A DNA stretch of 25,496 nucleotides from JBCBSP01 sp964550935 (GCA_964550935.1 CAZKBB010000039.1:1-25496); one strand, 5' to 3'. Shown: positions 1-7,610, counted from the first letter of the stretch. Notes: generated from the letters alone by a model not told the origin. Numbers and translations: made by a program.

Positions 1-17
1 CCCTGGGCTCGTGCCAT
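1..17 (-). CDS. Phage tail tube-like protein, start only (partial)
   Basis: Only five codons are visible, reading MARAQ from an ATG at 17-15. A good ribosome binding site, GAGGAG, lies about seven bases upstream on the minus strand. Prophage tail-tube proteins that follow this kind of tail-terminator gene often begin MARAQGAR, which is why I name it. The gene starts 24 bases after the stop codon (42-44) of the preceding phage gene's original reading frame. The call depends on context and a very short match. Confidence 0.35.
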
Positions 18-41
18 GGCGTTCTCCTCGGGTTGTCGGGC

Positions 42-503
42 TCAGGCCAATTGATCGGCCGTGGAATAGTGCAGCACCACCGGGAGTGAGGCGGATCAGA
101 CGACAGTCCAGTGGACTGTCGTCCCGCCGAACGCGGCCTTCAGGCTGGCCGCTCCCTCGACCGGCAGATCGACCGGCCGAGGCGCTTCCGCCTCGACCCA
201 GTCGCAGAGGCCACCGAGCGTGCGGTCAGCGGCGAGCGCCGAGCCTATGCTGGGGGTCAGCGTGTCGATGGCGGCGTCACGGTCGGCGCCCTGCACGACC
301 GCCTCGATCTCGACGCGATGCTGATAGTGGTAGCGCAGGGGCGACAGCGTCACCTCGGGTTCGCCCGGCTCGCCATCGCGCAGGATCAGCAGCCCCTCGG
401 TCGGGACACGCTCGGGCAGCACCTCGCCGCGCAGGGCGGTGGCGGGCAGCGCCAAGAGCCGCGCGTGCAGCGCGGCGAGGATGGTTTCGCGAGGGGTGGG
501 CAT
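42..503 (-). pseudogene. Prophage tail-terminator-like protein, interrupted near its C-terminus
   Basis: The frame starts MPTPRETILAALHARL at the ATG at 503 and continues through a conserved-looking core with RVPTEGLLILRDGEPGEP and YHYQHRVEIEAVVQG to VEGAASLKAA. This matches a family of small prophage proteins, often misannotated as acyl-CoA transferases, that precede the tail tube gene. After SLKAA the frame enters a palindrome and stops at 96-98. In the same frame beyond that stop it reads PVVLHYSTADQLA and stops again at 42-44. That second end looks like the family's normal C-terminus. The gene therefore seems to have gained about 42 bases containing the palindrome and an in-frame stop. 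The product would lack the last strand and carry a short foreign tail. A start ten codons upstream (533) is possible, but MPTPRE looks like the family start. Confidence 0.6.
99..123. repeat. Perfect 12-bp inverted repeat inside the tail gene
   Basis: Arms GACGACAGTCCA (99-110) and TGGACTGTCGTC (112-123) are exact reverse complements around one central base. The palindrome lies in the segment that separates the body of the phage tail gene from its apparent native C-terminus, and the in-frame stop follows directly on the minus strand. Similar ACAGTCCACTGGACTGT-type palindromes seem familiar from Rhodobacterales genomes as dispersed elements, but that is recollection. No second copy was noticed in this window. 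Confidence 0.75.
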
Positions 504-518
504 TGTGATCTCAGTTAT

Positions 519-552
519 CCGGGACAGACCCAAATTCCTTCATCTGTCCCGG
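519..552. repeat. REP-like hairpin, 10-bp arms
   Basis: Arms CCGGGACAGA (519-528) and TCTGTCCCGG (543-552) are perfect reverse complements with a 14-base loop containing CCCAAATTCC. The GGGACAGACCCAAATT core resembles repeats often found near REP-associated Y1 transposases; this similarity is from memory. It lies just upstream of the phage tail gene, at the edge of the interrupted prophage segment. The rest of 553-649 shows no gene I can support. Confidence 0.5.
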
Positions 553-649
553 CAAAGGCAGGTTCGCATACCGTCGTGGCAGGTCCCCCGCGCGGCCAGA
601 CTGACAACGCCAGGATCAGGAGGGAGGTTAAATCCTGTCCGCCGCCATG

Positions 650-1453
650 TCAGGCCAACACCCGGGCCGTAAAAGAGCGCGCCGTCTCAAGATCAACCCC
701 TAAGCGAGACGCCTCGTCGGGACCGACGCGCATGCTGGTGGGATGGTCTGCGAGGCGGGCGTAGATCGATGCCAGCCGGTCCCCGGCGGGCGCGCCCATC
801 GCGGCGTTCATGCCTTCAGCAAACGCGGCGGGCGGGATAGGCTCGTAGCGCATCTTGCGCCCAATGCCGGCTCCGATCTCGCGCGCGAGATCCGCTCCAG
901 TCAGCGGCTCCGGCCCGCCGATCGACAGAATGCGGCTATCCGCATCGCCACCCGCCACAGCGACGACCCAGGCGCCCAAGGTTCGATGTGACATCCACGA
1001 CACTTCGGCCTCGGGTGCGGCAGGATAGGCGATGACGCCCCCCGCTAGTCCTTCCGCTGCCCAAGGCGCCGCCAGATTGTCGAAATACACGGTAGGTTGA
1101 AGGATGACGTAGGGCAGACCGCTCGCGGCCACGCGGTCTCGCGCAACATGCAGATCGGCAAAGAACGGATGAGCCTCTGCGGGTCCGGGTGTGCCACCGA
1201 CGTTCAGGACGATGCGCCCGACCCCGCCGATACAGGCCGAATTGACCCATGAGTCGACGAAGTCGACCATGGCGCCGGAACGGTGATCTTGCGGGATCGT
1301 CAGGATAAGGGCGTCGGCGCCGGCGGCGCGTGCCTGTGGGTCGTCGTTGCGGCTCCGGCTCGAGCCGTCGACCTCCCAACCTGCGCCGCGCATGGCTTCG
1401 GCGATGGCGGTGGATTGTGCGCCGGTGATGGCGGGAATGAACGCTTTGGGCAT
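650..1453 (-). CDS. NmrA/NAD(P)-binding family protein
   Basis: A 267-residue protein of the atypical short-chain dehydrogenase (NmrA-like) type, probably cytoplasmic, with a Rossmann-like layout: an N-terminal strand-turn-helix (FIPAITGAQSTAIAEAM), ADALILTIP, RIVLNVGG, GLPYVILQPTVYFDNL and ILSIGGPEPLTGADLA. These last elements are typical of proteins that test redox state or reduce quinone-like compounds. The dinucleotide loop is unusual: the family normally has GxxGxxG, while here only the first glycine is clear in TGAQSTA. NAD(P) binding may be altered, so the function could be sensory. The start at 1453 has a strong AGAGGAGG site five bases upstream. It is divergent from an HxlR regulator 81 bases away, which probably controls it. 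The substrate is unknown. Confidence 0.75.
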   Translation of the reverse strand: MPKAFIPAITGAQSTAIAEAMRGAGWEVDGSSRSRNDDPQARAAGADALILTIPQDHRSGAMVDFVDSWVNSACIGGVGRIVLNVGGTPGPAEAHPFFADLHVARDRVAASGLPYVILQPTVYFDNLAAPWAAEGLAGGVIAYPAAPEAEVSWMSHRTLGAWVVAVAGGDADSRILSIGGPEPLTGADLAREIGAGIGRKMRYEPIPPAAFAEGMNAAMGAPAGDRLASIYARLADHPTSMRVGPDEASRLGVDLETARSFTARVLA

Positions 1454-1534
1454 GATAGCCTCCTCTGGTCAATGCTCCCACTCAATGGCATGCTGCAGAC
1501 GATGTCGTAAGTACGCACTATTTTGGAACGTAGT
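1454..1534. promoter_or_regulatory. Divergent promoter/operator between NmrA-like gene and hxlR
   Basis: This 81-base gap holds the start regions of both divergent genes. It is less GC-rich than its surroundings. Around 1509-1534 an imperfect inverted repeat of the form AGTACG...CGTAGT flanks CACTATTTTGGAA, with TACG at 1512-1515 and CGTA at 1529-1532. HxlR-family regulators usually bind GTAC-like dyads in such intergenic gaps and repress the divergent redox gene. The operator assignment is inference; no clear -35/-10 pair was fixed by eye. Confidence 0.4.
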
Positions 1535-1891
1535 ATGGATTCCGATACTGCCTGTGCCAATCCCAACAAATGCCCCGTCGAGGTGACGCTTTCGGTAATC
1601 GGCGGGAAGTGGAAGGCGCTGATCCTTTATAATGTTATTTCTGCACCTCGACGCTTCAACGAGTTGCGCCGACTGGTGCCATCGGTAACCCAGCGAATGC
1701 TGACGCAGCATTTGCGCGAGTTGGAGGCGGATGGCATCCTGCACCGCGAAGTTCGCGCGCAGGTTCCGCCCCATGTGGAATATTCACTCACGGAGAAGGG
1801 CCGCACACTCGTTCCGATCTTGGATGCGATGGCGTCGTGGGGCCTCGCAAATACGGACCATGCGTCGGAGAAAGAACACTCCAGCGCATGA
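1535..1891 (+). CDS. HxlR-family transcriptional regulator
   Basis: A 118-residue winged helix-turn-helix protein. It carries the family signature CPVEVTLSVIGGKWKALILYNV near the N-terminus, a recognition-helix region FNELRRLVPSVTQRMLTQHLRELEADGIL, and a wing ending in VEYSLTEKGRTLVPIL. Cys7 and Cys13 lie in the N-terminal arm; in relatives such as YodB and HypR a cysteine there senses quinones or thiol stress. ATG at 1535 is preferred to an in-frame TTG at 1523 because a short GGAACG element precedes it at ribosome-binding distance. It is divergent from the NmrA-like gene, the usual partner. Its base composition is visibly less GC-rich than the chromosomal genes to the right, which fits acquisition by transfer. 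Confidence 0.85.
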   Translation: MDSDTACANPNKCPVEVTLSVIGGKWKALILYNVISAPRRFNELRRLVPSVTQRMLTQHLRELEADGILHREVRAQVPPHVEYSLTEKGRTLVPILDAMASWGLANTDHASEKEHSSA

Positions 1892-1921
1892 TCAGCGTCT
1901 GTCCGATCCGCATGGCGGCAT

Positions 1922-2326
1922 TCAACCGAACTTCCCTTCCACCCAGTTGGCCACGATCAGCCCCGGCACGCTGTCCAACGCCCGGTCTGCATCCCGCGCC
2001 AGGTCCAGCCGCTTCGGCAGCTTAACCTGCGGCACCAGCAGGAAGATCGGCGCGTTCTTCGCTGCAATCGATCCCCCGGATCGATTGCGGACGCTCGAAC
2101 CCTTGCCGCGCCCGGTCTTGGAGCGTGACACCACCGCCTGGCCCTTCGTGTTCAGCCGCCCCTCCGCGACCGGCAGGCTCGGGCCCGTCCGGCGATAGAC
2201 GAAGCGCAGGCGCAGCCCGCGTCGCCGTTCCCATTCGCCGGGTGTGATCCGACCGCCGCGCAGGGACTTGCCTGCGGCTGGCAGCGGGATCGCCAGCCGG
2301 AACCTGTTTTTCGAGCGGATCAGCGG
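1922..2326 (-). pseudogene. DUF6441-like prophage protein, 5'-truncated
   Basis: The minus frame from about 2326 to the stop at 1922 reads LIRSKNRFRLAIPLPAAG, then GGRITPGEWERRRGLRLRF and VYRRTGPSLPVAEGRLNT, and ends PIFLLVPQVKLPKRLDLARD followed by VPGLIVANWVEGKFG. This resembles the C-terminal two-thirds of the DUF6441 family, phage morphogenesis proteins of unknown role encoded just before the tail-terminator gene. The N-terminal half is missing: upstream of about 2326 the frame runs through unrelated sequence into the tRNA-Ser gene. No plausible start or ribosome binding site precedes the conserved part. The family name is from recall. Confidence 0.55.
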
Positions 2327-2401
2327 TCTGGTATTGCGTGCGATGGGGGGGAATGGAAAGCCCACGAAAGCTGCAAGAGGCAATGTCGCGCTCTGGCTTG
2401 A

Positions 2402-2491
<90 letters not shown>

Positions 2492-2525
2492 GTCGGCGGT
2501 GGTTTAGCCGCCCCGGGCGCGGCGC

Positions 2526-2546
2526 GGCAAGCGCGCTCGGCTTGCC
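2526..2546. repeat. Hairpin upstream of putP
   Basis: Arms GGCAAGC (2526-2532) and GCTTGCC (2540-2546) are perfect complements with a 7-base loop, followed by CTTTC on the plus strand. It lies in the divergent gap between tRNA-Ser and putP. It could be a weak terminator or a leader structure; the T-tract is too short to decide. Confidence 0.3.
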
Positions 2547-2604
2547 CTTTCACCCGGAGGTCTGTAGTCACGCACGCTTTCCAGAAGCCGCCGATCGGAC
2601 ACGC

Positions 2605-4116
2605 ATGCATCTCGGGACCGCCCTGTCGCTTGGACTTTACTTCGCCCTGATGCTCGGGATCGGGCTTTACGCCTACCGGCGCTCCACCGACGACGTATCC
2701 GGCTACATGCTCGGCGGGCGCAAGCTCGGGCCCGCAGTGACTTCGCTCTCGGCCGGCGCCTCGGACATGTCCGGCTGGATGCTTCTGGGCCTGCCCGGCG
2801 CGATGTACGTCTCGGGGCTGCCGGCGAGCTGGATCGCGATCGGGCTCCTTCTAGGCGCGCTGGCGAACTACCTGCTCGTGGCGCCGCGCCTTCGCGTCTA
2901 CACCGAGGTGGCGCGCGACGCGATCACCATCCCGGACTTCTTCGAGAAGCGCTTCGAGGACGACAGCCGCGCGCTGCGGGTCATCGCCTCGGTCGTGATC
3001 GTGATCTTCTTCACGCTCTACACCAGCTCCGGCGTGGTCGCGGGCGGCAAGCTGTTCGAGTCCGCCTTCGGGCTGAACTACGCGGTCGGGCTTTACGTCA
3101 CCGCCGGCGTGGTCGTGGCCTACACGCTGTTCGGCGGCTTCATGGCTGTGTCCATGACCGACTTCGTGCAGGGCTGCATCATGTTCGTGGCGCTGATCAT
3201 GGTGCCGCTGGCGGCCTTCACCGAACTGGGCGGCGCGGAGCCGACGCGGGCGGTCCTCGACGACATCGATCCTGAGCTGTTGAACCTGTTCGGCGGGGTC
3301 GGGGTCGTCGGCGTCATCTCCGCCATGAGCTGGGGGCTGGGATATTTCGGCCAGCCCCACATCATCGTGCGCTTCATGGCCATCCGCTCGGTGCGCGACA
3401 TCGGCGCGGCGCGCAATATCGGCATGACCTGGATGTTCGTGACGATCGTGGGCGCGCTTGCGACCGGGCTCGTCGGGCTCGCCTATGTGACGGTGAACGG
3501 CATAGCGCTGGACGATCCCGAGACGATCTTCATCGTTCTGTCGAGCGATCTCCTGTTCAATCCCTATGTCGGCGGCTTCCTGCTCGCCGCGATCCTGGCC
3601 GCGATCATGTCCACGATCTCCTCACAGCTGCTGGTCTCGTCGAGCTCGCTGACCGAGGACTTCTACAAGATCTTCCTTCGCCGCAGCGCGAGCCAGAACG
3701 AGCTGGTGCTGGTGGGCCGGATCTCGGTCGTGCTCGTGGCCGCGGTGGCCATCGCGCTCGCCTACAACCCCGAGAGCAACGTGCTCACGCTGGTCTCCAA
3801 CGCCTGGGCCGGCTTCGGCGCGGCGTTCGGGCCGATCGTCTTGCTGTCGCTGTTCTGGAAGGGGCTGACGCGCACCGGCGCGCTGAGCGGCATGATCGCC
3901 GGCGCGGTCGTGGTGCTTGGCTGGATCAACGCCCCGATCACGATCGACGGGCAGTCGCTCTCGGCTGCGCTCTACGAGATCATCCCTGGCTTCATCGCCT
4001 GTTTCGCAACCGCGGTGATCGTCTCGCGCCTCGGCTCCAACCCGCCGAAGAGCGTGGAGGACACTTTCGAGGAGATGAAGCGCGTCAAAGCCGAGACGCT
4101 GTCCGGGCGCGACTGA
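2605..4116 (+). CDS. putP: Sodium/proline symporter PutP
   Basis: An inner-membrane permease of 503 residues in the sodium:solute symporter (SSS) family, close to the 502 of E. coli PutP. It is predicted to import proline with Na+. GASDMSGWMLLGLPGA at residues 51-66 matches the TM2 sodium-site signature, with Asp54 and Ser56 corresponding to E. coli Asp55 and Ser57. A second signature, SSQLLVSSSSLTEDFYK, matches the TM9 Ser/Thr sodium ligands. Around a dozen hydrophobic segments are evident. The frame is open further upstream, but that extension runs through the tRNA-Ser gene, so ATG at 2605 (MHLGTALSLGLYFALMLG) is chosen; it starts directly before the first membrane helix. Its ribosome binding site is weak. 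No putA lies nearby. Confidence 0.92.
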   Translation: MHLGTALSLGLYFALMLGIGLYAYRRSTDDVSGYMLGGRKLGPAVTSLSAGASDMSGWMLLGLPGAMYVSGLPASWIAIGLLLGALANYLLVAPRLRVYTEVARDAITIPDFFEKRFEDDSRALRVIASVVIVIFFTLYTSSGVVAGGKLFESAFGLNYAVGLYVTAGVVVAYTLFGGFMAVSMTDFVQGCIMFVALIMVPLAAFTELGGAEPTRAVLDDIDPELLNLFGGVGVVGVISAMSWGLGYFGQPHIIVRFMAIRSVRDIGAARNIGMTWMFVTIVGALATGLVGLAYVTVNGIALDDPETIFIVLSSDLLFNPYVGGFLLAAILAAIMSTISSQLLVSSSSLTEDFYKIFLRRSASQNELVLVGRISVVLVAAVAIALAYNPESNVLTLVSNAWAGFGAAFGPIVLLSLFWKGLTRTGALSGMIAGAVVVLGWINAPITIDGQSLSAALYEIIPGFIACFATAVIVSRLGSNPPKSVEDTFEEMKRVKAETLSGRD

Positions 4117-4191
4117 GCGTTCAGGCTTCAAGGCGCGCGGCTGCGCGGTCTACACTCGTCGTCTGACCGAAGCCCCGCAAGCGCGACCGCG

Positions 4192-4728
4192 ATGATCCGA
4201 CCGCTCAACCTCGGCCTCCTCATGCTTGCGCTCGCTGCAGCCGCGCCGGGCGCGCGCGCCGAGACGGTTCCGGACGCCGACGCGCTCGAAGGCGCGGCGA
4301 GCTGGTACGGACCCGGCTTCCATGGCCGGATCACCGCGAACGGGGAGAGGTTCGACCAGAACGCGCTCACCGCCGCGCACCGCACCTTGCCCCTGCCCAC
4401 GCTGGCGCGCGTGACCCGGCTCGACACCGGGCGCTCGGTCACGGTGCGGATCAATGACCGCGGACCCTATGTGGACGGGCGGGTTATCGATCTCAGCCGC
4501 GCCGCGGCGCAGGCGCTCGGCTTCACCGATGACGGCGTCGCGGACGTGCGTATCGAGCCGCTCGGCCCCGCGAACCCGGCCGACCGGGCCGCCGCGCCGG
4601 TCTTCTTCACGCCCGGAGATGGCCCTGGCGCCGGGGCGCCGCGCGGCTCGGGCGCACGCGCCGCGCAAGGATGTGAACAGCCGCCGCGCCCTGCGCTGGA
4701 CGGGGGCGCCCGGTGCGGTTTTGAATAG
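4192..4728 (+). CDS. rlpA: RlpA-like septal ring lytic transglycosylase (DPBB domain)
   Basis: A 178-residue exported protein. Residues 1-23 form a signal peptide ending in GARA; there is no lipobox cysteine, so unlike E. coli RlpA it is probably a soluble periplasmic protein. The double-psi beta-barrel follows at about residues 33-122: ASWYGPGFHGRITANGE, then ALTAAHRTLPLPTLARV and VRINDRGPYVDGRVIDLS. In the family this domain cleaves peptidoglycan glycan strands lacking stem peptides. The usual C-terminal SPOR domain is absent; the last 45 residues are Gly/Ala/Pro-rich and look disordered. It precedes a D,D-carboxypeptidase by 45 bases, so the pair may act together on cell wall. The start has no strong ribosome binding site. 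Confidence 0.85.
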   Translation: MIRPLNLGLLMLALAAAAPGARAETVPDADALEGAASWYGPGFHGRITANGERFDQNALTAAHRTLPLPTLARVTRLDTGRSVTVRINDRGPYVDGRVIDLSRAAAQALGFTDDGVADVRIEPLGPANPADRAAAPVFFTPGDGPGAGAPRGSGARAAQGCEQPPRPALDGGARCGFE

Positions 4729-4773
4729 CGCCAGCACTCGTCCTTTCGTTCAAAGCTGCGGAGCCGCCCTGCG

Positions 4774-5928
4774 ATGACGTTCCATCCTCTCCGTCTCGCC
4801 GCCGCGATCGCGTCGGCCTGCGCGCTGTCGGCGCCTGGCCTGGCTCAGGATCCGGTCTTCCAGACCGAGGCCACCCACGCCGTGATCATGGATTACGAGA
4901 CCGGCGAGATCCTGTTCTCCAAGAACGGGGCGGAGGCGATGCCGCCGGCCTCCATGTCCAAGCTCATGACCGCCTTCATGGCGTTCGAGGCGCTTGAGAA
5001 CGGCACGATCGAGATGGACGACGAGCTGCGCGTCAGCGAAGACGCCTGGCGGCGCGGCGGCGCGGCCTCCGGCTCATCGACCATGTTTCTCGACGTGAAC
5101 AGCCGGGCGAAGGTCTCCGACCTGTTGCGCGGCATTGTTGTTCAGTCGGGCAATGACGCCTGCATCGTGCTCGCCGAAGCGCTCGAAGGCTCCGAAGAGG
5201 CCTTCGCCGACGCGATGACCGACCGCGCCAAGGAGATGGGCCTGGAGACGGCGAACTTCGCCAACGCCACCGGCTGGCCGGATCCCGATCATATGATCTC
5301 CGCGGCCGACCTGGCGCGGCTGGCGCGCATCATCATCGACGAACACCCGGACTACTACGAGATTTATTCAGAAGAATCATTTACTTATAACGGAATTCGC
5401 CAGTTCAACCGCAATCCGCTCCTTGGCGTCTTCGAAGGGGCGGACGGGCTGAAGACCGGCCACACCTCGGTCTCGGGCTATGGGCTTGTGGCGTCCGCAG
5501 TGCGTGACGGCGAGCGCCGGATCGTCGTATTCAACGGCATGGACTCCAAGGCTGAGCGCGCCGACGAGGCCGAGCGGCTCATGCGCGCGGCCTTTTCCGA
5601 TTTCGAGATGGTCACGCTGGCCGAGGCCGGCGAGGTCGTCGGCGAAGCCGCGGTCTATCTGGGCGAAGGCGAGGTCGCGCCGGTGCGCCTGGCGCAGACC
5701 GCCCGGCTCGGCATGCACCGGCGCGAACGCGACGATCTAACAGCCGAGATCGTCTATGACGGTCCGCTTTCTGCCCCGGTCATGGACGGCGACCGTGTGG
5801 GCCGCCTCGAAGTGACGCTGCCCGGCGGCCGGGTGGAGACCTATCCCCTGGAGGCCGCCGAAACGGTCGAGCGCAAGGGCGCGGTCGGGCGTGCGCTCTC
5901 TGCGCTCGCCGGCTTGATCCGCGGCTAG
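4774..5928 (+). CDS. dacA: D-alanyl-D-alanine carboxypeptidase (penicillin-binding protein 5/6 type)
   Basis: A 384-residue periplasmic serine peptidase that removes the terminal D-Ala from peptidoglycan pentapeptides. A signal peptide ends near residue 24 (PGLAQ). The three S11 motifs are intact: SMSK at 60-63 (nucleophile Ser60), SGN at 125-127 and KTG at 227-229. A C-terminal PBP5-type beta domain follows from about residue 270, and the last residues (VGRALSALAGLIRG) could form an amphipathic membrane anchor. ATG at 4774 has a GGAG element somewhat far upstream. Bases 5361-5396 are strikingly AT-rich (about 25% GC) for this gene although the encoded residues look normal for the family. It is followed two bases later by tmk. 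The symbol could equally be dacC; paralogues cannot be separated here. Confidence 0.93.
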   Translation: MTFHPLRLAAAIASACALSAPGLAQDPVFQTEATHAVIMDYETGEILFSKNGAEAMPPASMSKLMTAFMAFEALENGTIEMDDELRVSEDAWRRGGAASGSSTMFLDVNSRAKVSDLLRGIVVQSGNDACIVLAEALEGSEEAFADAMTDRAKEMGLETANFANATGWPDPDHMISAADLARLARIIIDEHPDYYEIYSEESFTYNGIRQFNRNPLLGVFEGADGLKTGHTSVSGYGLVASAVRDGERRIVVFNGMDSKAERADEAERLMRAAFSDFEMVTLAEAGEVVGEAAVYLGEGEVAPVRLAQTARLGMHRRERDDLTAEIVYDGPLSAPVMDGDRVGRLEVTLPGGRVETYPLEAAETVERKGAVGRALSALAGLIRG

Positions 5929-5930
5929 GC

Positions 5931-6575
5931 GTGGCCGCGCGCGGGCGCTTCATAACGCTTGAAGGCGGGGAGGGGGCGGGCAAGTCGACCCTGGCGCGCA
6001 CGCTCGCGGACCGCTTGCGCGCGCACGGGCTCGAGGTCGACGTCACGCGCGAGCCCGGCGGCACCGACAACGCCGAGACGATCCGCGAGCTTCTCATCCA
6101 CGGCGAGACCGGCCGCTGGTCGCCAGAGTGCGAGACGTTGCTGCTCTACGCCGCGCGCGCCGATCACGTGGCCCGGCGCATTCGCCCGGCGCTGTCGCGC
6201 GGCGCCTGGGTCATCTGCGACCGCTTCAGCGATTCTACGCGCGCCTATCAGGGCGCGGCTGGGGGCATGACCGGCGCGGCGATCGATGCGATCGACCACG
6301 CCGCGCTCGGCGGCTTCGCCCCGGATCTGACTCTGATCCTCGATCTCGACCCCGAGACCGGCCTGGAGCGCACACGCACGCGCGGAGAAGCCGAGACCCG
6401 GTTCGAGCGTCGCGAGACCGCCTTTCACGCCGCGCTGCGGGCCGGCTTTCTGGACATCGCCGAGGCCGAACCGGCGCGCTGCGCGGTGATCGATGCGGCG
6501 CGCGACGCCGAGGCGGTCGCCGGGGACGCCTTCGCCGTGCTGAAGGCGCGCCTTTCGCTTGAGACCGCGCCATGA
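5931..6575 (+). CDS. tmk: Thymidylate kinase
   Basis: A 214-residue cytoplasmic kinase converting dTMP to dTDP with ATP for DNA synthesis. The P-loop GGEGAGKST is at residues 12-20, TREPGG at about 39-44 is the DR/EPGG element of the family, and DRF at 97-99 is the base-binding motif. DSTRAYQGAAGG and the lid-like segment RTRGEAETRFERRE follow. The start is a GTG two bases after the preceding stop; no good ribosome binding site is visible, so expression probably relies on coupling to the upstream carboxypeptidase gene. Its stop overlaps the holB start. The tmk-holB order is conserved in many bacteria. Confidence 0.95.
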   Translation: MAARGRFITLEGGEGAGKSTLARTLADRLRAHGLEVDVTREPGGTDNAETIRELLIHGETGRWSPECETLLLYAARADHVARRIRPALSRGAWVICDRFSDSTRAYQGAAGGMTGAAIDAIDHAALGGFAPDLTLILDLDPETGLERTRTRGEAETRFERRETAFHAALRAGFLDIAEAEPARCAVIDAARDAEAVAGDAFAVLKARLSLETAP

Positions 6576-7609
6576 GCGAGGCCGACGTTACCCCGGAGGC
6601 CGACCGGGAAGGCGACGCCGCCCATCCGCGCCGGGTCTATGACCTGATCGGGCATGACACGGCCGAAGCCCAGATCGCCGCGGCGCTGACGAGCGGGCGC
6701 ATGCACCACGCCTGGATGATCACCGGCCCGAAGGGCGTGGGCAAAGCCACGCTCGCCTATCGCCTCGCCCGGCGCGCGCTCGGCGCGGCGACCGCCGGCG
6801 ACCGGCCGCTCAGCGCCGCGCCGGACGATCCGATCTGCCGGCAGGTGGAGGCGCTGTCGCATCCCGATTTCCTCCTCATCCGGCGGCCCTATGACGACAA
6901 GCGCGGCAAGTTGCGCGGCGAGATCACCGTGGATGAGGCGCGCCGCGCGCCCGCCTTCTTCTCCAAGCGCGCCAGCGGCGCCCACCGCCGTGTCGCGATC
7001 GTGGACGCGGCCGACGACATGAACGTCAATGCGGCCAACGCCTTGCTGAAGACTCTCGAAGAGCCGCCGAAGGACGGGATCTTGATCCTGATCGTCCATG
7101 CGCCCGGTCGGCTGCTGGACACGATTCGCTCGCGCTGCCGTCGCCTCGCGCTGCGCCCGCCGCCCGTCGAGGCATGCGCGGCCTGGTTGAAGGATACGCA
7201 CGGCGTCGACGCCGACACGGCCGACGGCGCCGCCGCGCTCGCAGGCGGCGCGCCGGGGCGCGCGCTCAGCCTCGCTGAACGTGACGCCGGCGCGTTGAAA
7301 GCCAAGCTCGACACCCTCCTGAGCGCGCTGCCGCGCCTTGATCGCGACGCGGCCGCCGCGCTCGCCGATCAAGCCGGCGCCAAAGAGGGTGAGGCGTTCC
7401 TCTCCGTGCTGATGGACTTTCTCGTCGATCATGCGCGCGAGCAGGCCCGAACCGCCTCGCAGGGCGACCTGGACCAGGCCTCACGCTGGGCTGAAACGGC
7501 GGATTCGCTCGGCAAGCTGGGCAGGGAGCAAGAAACGCTTTATCTCGATCCCCGCCAGACCGCCCATGCGGCCTTCGCCGCGCTGAAAGACGCCGCCGCA
7601 CCGCGCTGA
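6572..7609 (+). CDS. holB: DNA polymerase III subunit delta'
   Basis: A 345-residue clamp-loader subunit that helps load the sliding clamp. A P-loop-like GPKGVGKAT is at residues 52-60, and VDAADDMNVNAANALLKTLEEPP matches the delta'/DnaX core. TIRSRCRRLAL carries the SRC motif that completes the neighbouring subunit's ATPase site. The four-cysteine zinc module of E. coli delta' is absent: only one cysteine lies in that stretch. This is common in alphaproteobacterial homologues as I recall them. The ATG start overlaps the tmk stop by four bases (ATGA), and the stop is one base before tatD, so translation is coupled along the operon. Confidence 0.93.
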   Translation: MSEADVTPEADREGDAAHPRRVYDLIGHDTAEAQIAAALTSGRMHHAWMITGPKGVGKATLAYRLARRALGAATAGDRPLSAAPDDPICRQVEALSHPDFLLIRRPYDDKRGKLRGEITVDEARRAPAFFSKRASGAHRRVAIVDAADDMNVNAANALLKTLEEPPKDGILILIVHAPGRLLDTIRSRCRRLALRPPPVEACAAWLKDTHGVDADTADGAAALAGGAPGRALSLAERDAGALKAKLDTLLSALPRLDRDAAAALADQAGAKEGEAFLSVLMDFLVDHAREQARTASQGDLDQASRWAETADSLGKLGREQETLYLDPRQTAHAAFAALKDAAAPR

Positions 7610-7610
7610 C

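Larger units (their letters stand above)
1..2326 (-). mobile_element. Decayed prophage fragment next to tRNA-Ser
   Basis: Three pieces on the minus strand resemble neighbouring genes of siphophage-type prophages common in Rhodobacterales-like bacteria: a DUF6441-like C-terminal fragment (1922-2326), a tail-terminator-like gene (42-503) and the first codons of a tail-tube-like gene (1-17). Their order and direction match what I remember of such prophages. The two larger pieces are separated by an NmrA-like/HxlR gene pair (650-1891) that is not phage structural DNA. The remnant lies downstream of the 3' end of a tRNA-Ser gene, the side on which tRNA-targeting integrases insert phage DNA. No integrase or attachment repeat is visible, and the left end is outside the window. 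Family assignments are from recall of protein similarity. Confidence 0.6.

Noticed and set aside
4117..4191. Terminator between putP and rlpA
   Set aside because: A GC-rich imperfect dyad occurs but lacks a following T run.
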